Shown here in pieces: positions 1-9,011 of a DNA stretch of 64,000 nucleotides (position 1 is the stretch's first letter; every line of letters starts with the position of its first letter). A model generated the notes under the pieces. The model had not been told where the DNA came from. It made no database searches and saw only the letters and a list, made by a program, of their open reading frames with translations. Source of the stretch: Lewinellaceae bacterium (lineage in GTDB: Bacteria; Bacteroidota; Bacteroidia; Chitinophagales; Saprospiraceae); NCBI GenBank assembly GCA_020636435.1, contig JACJXX010000002.1:186001-250000 (forward strand). The letters run 5' to 3'. A program made the translations under genes and the position numbers.

Positions 1-326
1 TGGAAGAACTCGGCCCCAGCCACCTCTTCGCCCGGGTGAACAACCAGCTCCTTCGCATTGACTTCGACGACATCCTCTTCGTGCAGGCCCTGGGGGACTA
101 TGTGGTGTTTCAAACCGCGAACAAGAAGCACCCCGTCCACCTGACCATGAAAGCCGTGGAAGAACGCTTGCCCGCCAGCCGCTTCCTGAGGGTACACCGC
201 AGCTACATCGTGGCCCTGAAAAAGATCGCCAACGTGGAGCAGAATTCTCTGCTGATCGGCAAGCACATCGTGCCGGTGAGCGAGCATTATAAAGGGGAAC
301 TAATGCAGAAGCTGAACGTGATCTGA
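1..326 (+). CDS. LytTR-family response regulator, C-terminal part (5' truncated by window edge)
   Basis: The reading frame is open from base 3 with no upstream stop, so the gene begins outside the window and only its C-terminal DNA-binding domain is seen. The visible part is a LytTR domain: a strand ending in ILFVQALGDYVVF, a basic helix (MKAVEERLP), and the family signature FLRVHRSYIVALKKI followed by the short strands ending in IVPVSEHY. In this family the domain binds promoter DNA and usually follows a receiver domain, which would lie upstream. The hybrid kinase gene starts 81 bp downstream on the same strand, so the two may act in one signalling pathway, but LytTR regulators usually pair with LytS-type kinases, so the partnership is inference. 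A GTG at 36 is internal, not the start. Confidence 0.9.
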   Translation, partial: EELGPSHLFARVNNQLLRIDFDDILFVQALGDYVVFQTANKKHPVHLTMKAVEERLPASRFLRVHRSYIVALKKIANVEQNSLLIGKHIVPVSEHYKGELMQKLNVI

Positions 327-407
327 TAAATACCCTTTCTCAAAAAGTGACCTGGCGAAAACAAAAGGTCTTTCTCACAGCAACGGGCAAAACCTAGCGA
401 TGTCAAC

Positions 408-2681
<2,274 letters not shown>

Positions 2682-2734
2682 AGATGGATACGGCCGAAAG
2701 CTATTTCCAGTCATTTCCATAATCAAAACAGATC

Positions 2735-2878
2735 ATGCCTTACCCCGCAACAAAACATCAGGAAAAGCACTTCCAATCCTCTGATCTCGTCCGCGACGTC
2801 ATCATCGGAGTAGCCGACGGGCTGACCGTGCCCTTTGCCCTGGCGGCGGCATTTGGGATCGCCAGGCTGGTAGCTTAA
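2735..2878 (+). pseudogene. Truncated VIT/CCC1-family iron/manganese transporter remnant
   Basis: A 47-codon frame reads through SSDLVRDVIIGVADGLTVPFALAA, spread over residues 15-38, which is the highly conserved first-helix signature of the VIT1/CCC1 family of vacuolar or plasma-membrane Fe/Mn exporters. After FALAA the match stops, and a TAA follows nine codons later. Intact members have about 230 aa and five membrane helices, so only about a fifth remains. The stop lies one base from the stop codon of the convergent glycosyltransferase, as expected for a deletion that joined two loci. It may still be translated as a one-helix peptide, but function is unlikely. Confidence 0.75.
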
Positions 2879-2879
2879 C

Positions 2880-4307
2880 TCATCGTTTTTCAAACAAAAG
2901 CACCTGTTCAGCCAGGGTGTCGGCCACCGTGTACTTTTCTTTAATTCGTTGAGTAAGAATATTTTCTTCATGTTCTTCCCGGAGCAGGATGTAGCGAGGG
3001 TTTTCTGCCAGGATTAGAGCGCTCTCCTTAGCCAGATCGATGTCGAGGGCGCGGCGATGATGTGCATAGTACAGCAAAGAAGAGTGGACGTAGGGAGTGA
3101 GGCTGGGCTGGCCGAGCAGATGGCAGACAATATGGTGATAGTTGCCGGTATAAACCCGGTCTCCTGGATCCATGCGTTGCTGCAGTTCTTTCGCAATCTG
3201 CCGCGGATAATCGGCTTTGGGGGCGTAATAGCTGAATAGCCCGACGCCAAGCCCCAGGATCAGCAGGCCCAGGAGGGCGTAGCTCCACTTTGGGGCCATC
3301 TGTTTCAAAATGCGGGGGCACTTGCGGGCGGGATGAAACCAGGTGGCCGCCAGCAGGGCCAGCGCCGGCATCAAATGCACCTGATAGTGGCCAAAAAACT
3401 TGCCGGGCAGCAGCAGAATGGCCGTATCGGCGGCAAACCAGAGCAAACAAAAGTATTGCAAGCTGCGGTCTTCCCGGCGGTATTCCCACAGGGCAAACAG
3501 GGCAAAAATTACCAGTGGGGCAAAGCGAAGCAGGAAATCTCCCATGTACTTGAGCTGTCGCCACCATTCGGTTTCCACGGGGTAGCGGCTGGTCACCTCG
3601 AAGGTGTAAAAGAAAAAATTGTCCAGTTGCCCGATCTGCGCATAGTAGGCATAAACCAAAACAAAGGGAACAAAAGATGCCAGCGTGAGCGGCGCACAGC
3701 GCCGAAAGACGGCGTTTTTCCAGTCTCCATTGCTCAGCCCGCTGGCCAGCAGAAAGCCGCCCAGGGCAACAGCATCCCCCGCACTCACATATTTGATCAT
3801 AAAAGCCGCTCCCAGGGAAAGTCCGGCAAGCACGTACAGCCCGATCCGGTTTCCTGCCTCCCACGCCAACAATATCGCCAGAACGGTGAAGCCGTTAAAG
3901 AAAATCTCGGTATTGGGAGAAATACCGTAGTGGGTGTAAATGGAAGCCATCAGTACATAGCTGATCCCCGCAGCCCAGCCTACCCGATGATGCCCGCCCG
4001 CCCGCAACCCCAGGCGAAACAATAAATAAGCGGTAAACGCAAGCCAGATCGTGGCCAGCAAGCGGATGCCAAAGATACTGCCTCCGGCAAGGGCATTGAG
4101 CAGGGCATAAACCAGGAAAATGCCAACGGGCTTGGTATCGTAGCTGTCGACGAGGTAAGCCTGGCCGTGCAACAGGCCATTGCCGATGATAATGTAGGTA
4201 CTTTCGTCATGATTGATCACAGAGGGGAGAAAACTGGGCCAACGGACAACTACAGCCAGCAATATTAAGATGGGCAGGGCCCACCGGGACAAGGTGTCAG
4301 CCTTCAT
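2880..4307 (-). CDS. GT39/ArnT-like polytopic glycosyltransferase
   Basis: 475 aa, about ten to twelve predicted membrane helices. The N-terminus has the PMT/ArnT-type arrangement: first helix, then a periplasmic loop with the acidic pair in INHDESTYIIIGNGLLHGQ and the downstream YDTKPVG, positions occupied in the GT-C fold by the catalytic Asp/Glu and polyprenyl-phosphate-sugar contacts. A hydrophilic periplasmic tail (about 370-475) follows. Members transfer a sugar from a lipid carrier to a protein or lipid. Neither donor nor acceptor can be read from the sequence, and no cell-surface polysaccharide operon surrounds it. It is convergent with the VIT remnant. Confidence 0.75.
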   Translation of the reverse strand: MKADTLSRWALPILILLAVVVRWPSFLPSVINHDESTYIIIGNGLLHGQAYLVDSYDTKPVGIFLVYALLNALAGGSIFGIRLLATIWLAFTAYLLFRLGLRAGGHHRVGWAAGISYVLMASIYTHYGISPNTEIFFNGFTVLAILLAWEAGNRIGLYVLAGLSLGAAFMIKYVSAGDAVALGGFLLASGLSNGDWKNAVFRRCAPLTLASFVPFVLVYAYYAQIGQLDNFFFYTFEVTSRYPVETEWWRQLKYMGDFLLRFAPLVIFALFALWEYRREDRSLQYFCLLWFAADTAILLLPGKFFGHYQVHLMPALALLAATWFHPARKCPRILKQMAPKWSYALLGLLILGLGVGLFSYYAPKADYPRQIAKELQQRMDPGDRVYTGNYHHIVCHLLGQPSLTPYVHSSLLYYAHHRRALDIDLAKESALILAENPRYILLREEHEENILTQRIKEKYTVADTLAEQVLLFEKR

Positions 4308-4605
4308 TGGTTATGATCTGTTATTATGCTTTATCCTGTCAATCCAGCCCCCCTCAATCCCCCCGACGGGGGGAGGTGATTGGTTCTTTTTGCGACCTAT
4401 TAGGCACCGGATTTTTAACCGCAAAACGCAGAACCGCGAAATTTAAAATTTAAAATTGGCTCCACCGTGCTGCCAACGGCATGCCACTTTAAAATTTTGA
4501 GTTCCCAGTTTGATATTTTGCGGTTTAACTCCCAGAACCAATCAACCCTGCCCGATGGGGGAAGTGGCCAAAGTGGAGCCGCTTACCGCAGCCCCCATTA
4601 TCCTC
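4308..4605. repeat. Intergenic fold-back region with nested inverted repeats
   Basis: No gene is seen. Several inverted repeats nest inside each other: TGATTGGTTCT at 4377-4387 pairs with AGAACCAATCA at 4534-4544, AACCGCAAAA at 4417-4426 pairs with TTTTGCGGTT at 4516-4525, and GGCTCCAC near 4460 pairs with GTGGAGCC near 4573. A short G/C palindrome (CCCCCGACGGGGG) lies near 4360. The arrangement resembles a degenerate fold-back or MITE-like element and could also end transcription of the DUF2201 gene, which stops at 4606. Confidence 0.5.
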
Positions 4606-5895
4606 TCAACCCCGCAACATCTTTACCTTCCGGCCCGGCAACTGATCCCAAATCCCGGTATGCTCCGGCAGGCCGTTGGGCGTGATGAGCCACATCACGG
4701 GGTAGCGGCTCTCCACCCTCGGCGTGGGAGCGTAGCCGTCGGTAAAATAGACGATGCCGTCCGGATGGAAATGTTTGTTGGCAAATTCCAGAGGCGCGTT
4801 GAAGTCGGTGCCGCCGCGGCCCATCACGAAGTCGGGCGAATGGCCGCGGTAGGGGTACTGCCGTTTGATGGCCGTGTCGCATTCCACCACCATGACTTCG
4901 GCGCCGTGCCTCCAGATTTGGTAAATCTCGCTGAAGAAGCGCTGCACTTCCGGGTCGCTGACGCTGCCGGACGTATCTACGGCCACCAGCAGCCGTTGTT
5001 TGTGGCGGATTTTGATGCCCGGCGTCGTCCCGTACCGCTTGGAAGGGCGGCGGATGGTATTCTTCAGGAAGGTGCGGTTGCTGCTGCTGGCAAAGAGGCG
5101 CAGCGCGCGCCGCCAGTCCAGCGAAGGCTTGTGCCGCCCTTCGATGGTTTTGAGGTAGGACTTCAGCTCGCCGGGCAACTTGCCGACCTCGCGCTCCCCT
5201 ACCCTTTCCGACACCGTATGGATGATGGAATCCAGGGTTTGCTCCAGGTTGCTGCGCTCGGCGGCGGAAAGGGCGGCCATTTGCCGGTGCCATTCGTCGT
5301 GGCGTTGCAGCCATTCGTCCTCCCCGCTGAGCAATTCCTTCAGCCGCTGGCTGCCCGAACCGCCGGGCTTGCCTCTGCCGAGCAGCTCTTCCAGCGAAGG
5401 GCCCGATGAGTTGCCTTGCCCTTCTCCCTGGCCGCCTTCATCGCCTTTGCGGTGCTCCCTAAGCAGGCGCTTGTAGTAGTAGCCTACATCCTGCCCCGGC
5501 GCCATACTGAAGTCGCGGAACTGTTCCAGCAGAATAGCTCCCTTTGGCAATTGATTGTGGTCGACATATTGGTTGACCACTATATCCGCTGCGATGTTGA
5601 AAATCTGCTTGTGGCTGAACTTGTCCACCATCAGGATGTGCCGCAGCGCAATGTGCAAAATCTCGTGCTTGATCACCCCGTAGCGGTAGCCTGCCCCTTT
5701 CAATTCGTTGTCCCAGAATTCCGGGTTGATGGACAGCTGCACCGCGTCCGGCCCGGCCAGGCGCACGCCCAAAGTGGGCACCTGCGGGTTCACCTCCTTG
5801 ATCAGGCCGGTCAGGAAATGCCCGAAGAAGGGCTCCTGAAGCAGCAGCTCGATGGTGACGGAGGTAACTTCTTTTAATATACGCTCGAAGGACAT
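4606..5895 (-). CDS. DUF2201-type putative metallopeptidase with VWA-like C-terminal domain
   Basis: 429 aa. The N-terminal half is the DUF2201_N putative metallopeptidase domain with a zincin motif HEILH at 77-81 and a following helix HIALRH. The middle (about 130-190) is a Gly/Ser/Lys-rich linker. The C-terminal half is a VWA-like domain with a MIDAS-type DTSGSVSD and a downstream GGTDF. In many bacteria this family sits beside a MoxR-type AAA ATPase and the pair is thought to act on metal-dependent or stress targets; no MoxR gene lies in this window. I chose the ATG at 5895 because a longer frame from 5958 would begin inside an inverted-repeat element. The biochemical role is not established. 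Confidence 0.8.
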   Translation of the reverse strand: MSFERILKEVTSVTIELLLQEPFFGHFLTGLIKEVNPQVPTLGVRLAGPDAVQLSINPEFWDNELKGAGYRYGVIKHEILHIALRHILMVDKFSHKQIFNIAADIVVNQYVDHNQLPKGAILLEQFRDFSMAPGQDVGYYYKRLLREHRKGDEGGQGEGQGNSSGPSLEELLGRGKPGGSGSQRLKELLSGEDEWLQRHDEWHRQMAALSAAERSNLEQTLDSIIHTVSERVGEREVGKLPGELKSYLKTIEGRHKPSLDWRRALRLFASSSNRTFLKNTIRRPSKRYGTTPGIKIRHKQRLLVAVDTSGSVSDPEVQRFFSEIYQIWRHGAEVMVVECDTAIKRQYPYRGHSPDFVMGRGGTDFNAPLEFANKHFHPDGIVYFTDGYAPTPRVESRYPVMWLITPNGLPEHTGIWDQLPGRKVKMLRG

Positions 5896-5924
5896 AAGCA
5901 GGCTGTGTCGGATTATTTTCCTTT

Positions 5925-6028
5925 TATACTGACGCACGCTTGGTTTTGTGCAAAGCACAAACCGCGAGGTCAGTATATGCTGACCCGGCGGGTTTTGTAA
6001 CTGACAAAACCTGCCGTGCGTCAGTATA
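5925..6028. mobile_element. 104-bp MITE-like element with 14-bp perfect terminal inverted repeats
   Basis: TATACTGACGCACG at 5925-5938 is perfectly repeated in inverse at 6015-6028, and GGTTTTGT at 5942-5949 pairs with ACAAAACC at 6004-6011. Inside lie further small hairpins, including a second GGTTTTGT at 5991-5998 that competes for the same right arm, so several foldings are possible. If the real ends are CTGACG/CGTCAG, TATA on both sides could be the target duplication. The element separates the DUF2201 start from the broken BrnT gene, whose stop codon begins at 6029, the next base after the element. Confidence 0.65.
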
Positions 6029-6330
6029 TCATTCGATTACAAGATAGTCGTTTATTTCGCCTCTTTTTGCTTGCCGGGCTGATATTATTCTCAACAGCGC
6101 TGATCTTACCGAATAAACAACCGCTGTTATAAATTTGATCGCTTTTCCAACGGCGATGAACCTTCTTTCGTTCCCTCTGGTATTGATGTACTGGATTCGA
6201 TCCGGATCGTCGAATATCCTGCTGGCATCTTCGAACCGGTTCGCATAGCTGTAGGCCACCCGTTTAGGGCAGCTTGTCGGCTATGTTTTGTTGTAGCCAG
6301 TGATCCTTTGACCGGATCAGATTTCAATAT
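6029..6330 (-). pseudogene. BrnT-like toxin remnant, frame-broken
   Basis: The C-terminal part reads FEDASRIFDDPDRIQY, then RRFIAVGKAI, VVYSVR and RIISARQAKRGE in one frame (6029 to about 6260). This is the typical BrnT core: a -RVFDDP- turn, an ERFIAIG strand and RIISARKA near the end. The N-terminal part (KSDPVKGSLATTKH, about 6280-6330) sits in another frame, and a stop interrupts the downstream frame, so the gene was broken near the conserved Lys-His. No BrnA antitoxin follows; the frame runs into the 104-bp repeat. BrnT ribonucleases are normally neutralised by BrnA, so loss of both is consistent with decay. Confidence 0.65.
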
Positions 6331-6676
6331 TTTCAGAACTTCTCTTTGAGTGGATTATTGCCAGAATATTGACGATATTATCAATGTACTCATAAATTAT
6401 GATATGCTTTTTAAAATTGCAGCACCGGTATCCTAACTCTTTTAGTTTGGGATTTCTACATGGAGCACATGATTCAGGATGTTTTTCTAGTCTTTCAGTA
6501 TATTCTACTAATCCATTTATATACTTATCCGCAGAAAACTCACCACTTTGTTCTGAGATATAATCATGAATCTCTGCCAACATTTCCAGGGCTGAAAATG
6601 TCCAGTTAGGCACGACGAAAGAATAAACTGTCCATTCTGGCTTGTCCTTTTCGCGCCATGCTGCGTTGCTCATCAC
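6317..6676 (-). CDS. ParE/RelE-superfamily toxin with a transposable-element-derived N-terminus
   Basis: 119 aa as now readable. Residues from about 24 (NWTFSALEMLAEIHDYISE...) to the end have the ParE/RelE layout: first strand, two helices, a YRCCNFKKHIIIYEY strand pair and a C-terminal IVNILAIIHSKR. Members poison DNA gyrase (ParE) or cleave ribosome-bound mRNA (RelE); which applies is unclear. Residues 1-23 (MMSNAAWREKDKPEW...) are encoded by the inserted element at 6609-6767, so the ATG at 6676 is not ancestral. Removing the element and one TTA joins the frame to codons overlapping the end of the antitoxin, with TTG as the only candidate start. Whether the hybrid protein is made or toxic is unknown. 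Confidence 0.7.
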   Translation of the reverse strand: MMSNAAWREKDKPEWTVYSFVVPNWTFSALEMLAEIHDYISEQSGEFSADKYINGLVEYTERLEKHPESCAPCRNPKLKELGYRCCNFKKHIIIYEYIDNIVNILAIIHSKRSSENIEI

Positions 6677-6767
6677 TCAGGTAGCTTTGGCTATCCTCAT
6701 TCTTCGCGCCTTGCCTGGCACAAAAATTACTGCCCCATAATTGAACACTTTATTCTTTCCTCGTGCC
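6609..6767. mobile_element. MITE-like element copy A (159 bp), TTA target duplication
   Basis: GGCACGACGAAAGAATAAA at the left end matches the inverse of the right end (TTTATTCTTTCCTCGTGCC) in 18 of 19 positions. TTA flanks it on both sides (6606-6608, 6768-6770), a 3-bp TNA-type duplication of the kind made by IS5-family ISL2/IS1031-group transposases. It is nearly identical, over its full length, to copy B at 10632-10790. No transposase is encoded. It lies between an antitoxin-like gene and a ParE-like toxin and replaces the toxin start. Confidence 0.85.
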
Positions 6768-6771
6768 TTAA

Positions 6772-7020
6772 TTACTGTCTTCTCATCCAATTTTCAACTT
6801 GTTTTTTTACTTCTTCAGATGATAAAACATTTCCGTCTTTCACTTCTTTCCTTGAATATTCCAATACTGAGATTAAATCTTCGGTTGAAATTGGTTCGCC
6901 TTCTCTTGCAAGATCTCCCACCGATCCAAAAGAATCGATGATGCCCAAGTTTCTCAAAGACTTAATAATTTGGAGAAAGTCTTTTAAATTCGATGGTTTT
7001 ACATTAATATAGTAAGTCAT
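6772..7020 (-). CDS. Antitoxin-like protein of the ParE-type pair
   Basis: 82 aa, acidic and basic helices with a C-terminal segment YSRKEVKDGNVLSSEEVKKQ then VENWMRRQ, the usual shape of short RelB/ParD-like antitoxins whose C-terminal helix wraps the toxin (compare the common -G-x-V-x-S-x-E-E-V-x-x-x-I- pattern). It is directly upstream of the ParE-like toxin on the same strand and stops at 6772, two bases beyond the target duplication of the inserted element. Before that insertion the toxin would have overlapped or abutted this gene. Assignment rests on position and general sequence character, not on a strong family motif. Confidence 0.6.
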   Translation of the reverse strand: MTYYINVKPSNLKDFLQIIKSLRNLGIIDSFGSVGDLAREGEPISTEDLISVLEYSRKEVKDGNVLSSEEVKKQVENWMRRQ

Positions 7021-7836
7021 GTTTTTAGATTTTGCCTTGTTTAACCCATTCCATTGCTTAACTTAAACAATATCCAACTTTATTCCGACACCTACAAACC
7101 TATAACAATTTGTTTGACAATTTTGGTTATTAAGTCTTCGCCCTATTAAACATTTCAAGACTTTACCAATGTAGATTTCATCAGATTACATTTGGTGGTT
7201 AGCCCATTTGGGGCTTTTCTTTCATTAGCTACAACTCGTTTATTACTGTCAATCCACCCTATTACACTCCATTGACGTCTATCCCCAACCCCTCACTGCA
7301 TAAACGCAACAACAACTAAGTTGGGGAATTGCTTGTCGAGGTTCAGCCAGGCGTTGCCGCTGCGGCTGCGGCGTCTAACTAAATCAATCTTCCCAACAAG
7401 ATATATTTAGAGCCAAACCCGCTTTTGCCAAAGCTTCAAGCTGGCCGGCCGAAAGTTCCAGGTTGCATTGCCCATTGAATTCATAAAAAGGCAATGCACA
7501 ACCTGTCCCGCCCGGCGGGAAAACCTATTGCAAGGAAGTATAACTTTTTTACCGTTAGGTGAGGCTTGGTCTTTTCTTAACCCTTTGGCATATTTCATTT
7601 CTTTAAAATCACCCCCACTCAAATAAGTCTCTATGGTTCTCAAGTTATCTTTCAGGTCTTCAATATGTTTGCCTTTTGGGCACTTACCCGCTTCTTAATC
7701 AGTTCAGCCGCTGTGTGCTGGTGAACCGCCCAATGTAATTTGTTGAACTAAGCCTTCCTTTTTATTTCTTCCTATCAAGCAGACTCCGGTTTTTCGGTCA
7801 GGTTATTGCCACAATTCGGAAAGGATACCAATCTTA
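7021..7836. other. Gene-poor island with remnants
   Basis: AT-rich DNA between the antitoxin and the T9SS protein. It holds the endonuclease remnant (7293-7400), an unassigned short frame on the minus strand (7407-7643 and its open upstream extension, including LRTIETYLSGGDFKEMKYAK) and an imperfect hairpin at about 7459-7506 (GGTTGCATTGCC against GGCAATGCACAACC). AGCCCATTTGGGGCTTTTC near 7191-7213 could be a weak plus-strand terminator. No intact gene is supported. Confidence 0.5.
7293..7400 (-). pseudogene. Remnant of a second NUC1-type endonuclease C-terminal domain
   Basis: Bases 7321-7373 match 9190-9242 inside the intact endonuclease gene with one mismatch in 53. The minus-strand frame reads GKIDLVRRRSRSGNAW then LNLDKQFPNLVVVAFMQ and stop, in the same frame as the intact gene (TVVGTRRSRSGNAW, LNLDKQFPNQIFSVF). 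Similarity continues weakly at protein level on both sides, so this looks like the leftover of a diverged paralogue and not a recent copy of 53 bp alone. Confidence 0.6.
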
Positions 7837-8748
7837 TTACTGCTTCATTACCATTACTTTCCCTGCACCGATAATTCTCTCATCTGACTGAACTTCCCAG
7901 AAATAAATGCCGTTGGGCAATTCTTCGACGGAAAATGAATTCGATTTACTGCCCGGTAAAAGCGACTGATTTATGATCGTCTGTCCAAGCGCATCACTCA
8001 ATCTCCATACGGCGGGCGTGGACAAAGTATGGTTGCAGTCAAGTTTTATATGAGAAGATGCCGGATTTGGGTATAAATTGAATTCAACTTCTTCTAACTC
8101 AGGATTGGAGGTGTTGGTCATTACACACCCCGAAGCACTTCCATACAGAAGGCCTTCAACCGGGTCTATGTAACACGTCAATTCATCCCAGATAATCGGG
8201 TCAACTGTAATGAATAGTTCGTCACCGACCAATAATCGCTTATTATGGGCAAGTCCCCCGAACCCTTCATAAAGCGGTAAATCCGAGAATAATTGCCAAT
8301 CTCCGTCTATTGAAACATTCCTATAATCCCCGTCCTTTTCCGTGACAGTAATTGTGAAGGTGTCAGTTCCGGCCCAATAATCGGGGACTTCGATTTGCCA
8401 AGATTCGCCCGCGTTTTTCGAAAAATCCAATACCAATTTAAAATCTTCTGCTTCTCTATCGTAACGGTAAATTTGGTGCCCATCCTGATGAACAATGAAC
8501 CTTTCATATCCGCCACCGTCCCAACCCCAGTCACGTTCATTTATCAGGGTGCAGTATTTGCCCTGAACGACAGTGTCTTCTGTCACCTCGAAATTGTAAT
8601 AGTATGGATAATCAGGAGGGCATGGCCAAAAAGTCGGTGAACATTGAACGATGCCTCCCCATTGCGCTCCTATTGGAGCAAACGGTCTTTGACAGAAAAG
8701 GATAAAAGGTGCAAGCAAAGCGACTATAAGGATTGAATTATTTTTCAT
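7837..8748 (-). CDS. Secreted protein with type IX secretion sorting domain
   Basis: 303 aa. A signal peptide (MKNNSILIVALLAPFILFCQ) leads into a Trp/Tyr/Asp-rich beta region with no recognised enzyme motif. The C-terminal about 75 residues form a T9SS type A sorting domain: FNLYPNPASSHIKLDC, then SDALGQTI, LPNGIYFWEV and a final GKVMVMKQ. In Bacteroidota this domain directs export through the outer membrane and is cleaved or anchored there. I chose the ATG at 8748 because it begins the signal peptide; a longer frame to 8805 runs into the inverted-repeat element. Substrate or role unknown. Confidence 0.85.
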   Translation of the reverse strand: MKNNSILIVALLAPFILFCQRPFAPIGAQWGGIVQCSPTFWPCPPDYPYYYNFEVTEDTVVQGKYCTLINERDWGWDGGGYERFIVHQDGHQIYRYDREAEDFKLVLDFSKNAGESWQIEVPDYWAGTDTFTITVTEKDGDYRNVSIDGDWQLFSDLPLYEGFGGLAHNKRLLVGDELFITVDPIIWDELTCYIDPVEGLLYGSASGCVMTNTSNPELEEVEFNLYPNPASSHIKLDCNHTLSTPAVWRLSDALGQTIINQSLLPGSKSNSFSVEELPNGIYFWEVQSDERIIGAGKVMVMKQ

Positions 8749-8774
8749 AATATAAAGTATTAGAAGAATTTGGG

Positions 8775-8856
8775 GTGGGTTAAATCCGTTGAAATTGCAG
8801 CGCATATGGAGAGCGGACCTCCAGGTCCGCTGGATGGATCAACGGATTTAACCCAC
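8775..8856. repeat. 82-bp fold-back element with internal palindrome
   Basis: GTGGGTTAAATCCGTTGA at 8775-8792 is perfectly repeated in inverse at 8839-8856. Centred inside is GCGGACCTCCAGGTCCGC (8813-8830), an 8-bp-arm palindrome identical to the one at 29543-29560, 20 kb away. It could be a small mobile or REP-like repeat; lying in the leader of the T9SS gene it could also shape that transcript. Confidence 0.65.
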
Positions 8857-8979
8857 TACCGCTACGTTAATCTTGGTTTCTTTTTACTGGTTTTGTTCAA
8901 CTTGGGCGTACACGCAACATCTCCAGCCCCTTCAAAGCTAAACAATGTGTGCCAAAAAAGGAAGCCTCATAGCTTAAAA

Positions 8980-9003
8980 GCCCAGCCAGTCAAACTGGGT
9001 TCT
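8980..9003 (-). terminator. Probable intrinsic terminator of the endonuclease gene
   Basis: On the minus strand CCCAG, a 9-base loop and CTGGG are followed by CTTTT, 9 bases beyond the endonuclease stop codon. The stem is short, so it is only moderately convincing. Confidence 0.4.
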
Positions 9004-9011
9004 TAAAACAC

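Noticed and set aside
7407..7643. 78-residue minus-strand frame
   Set aside because: Its middle part lies in hairpin repeats and no family was recognised. It is more likely relic DNA than a gene.
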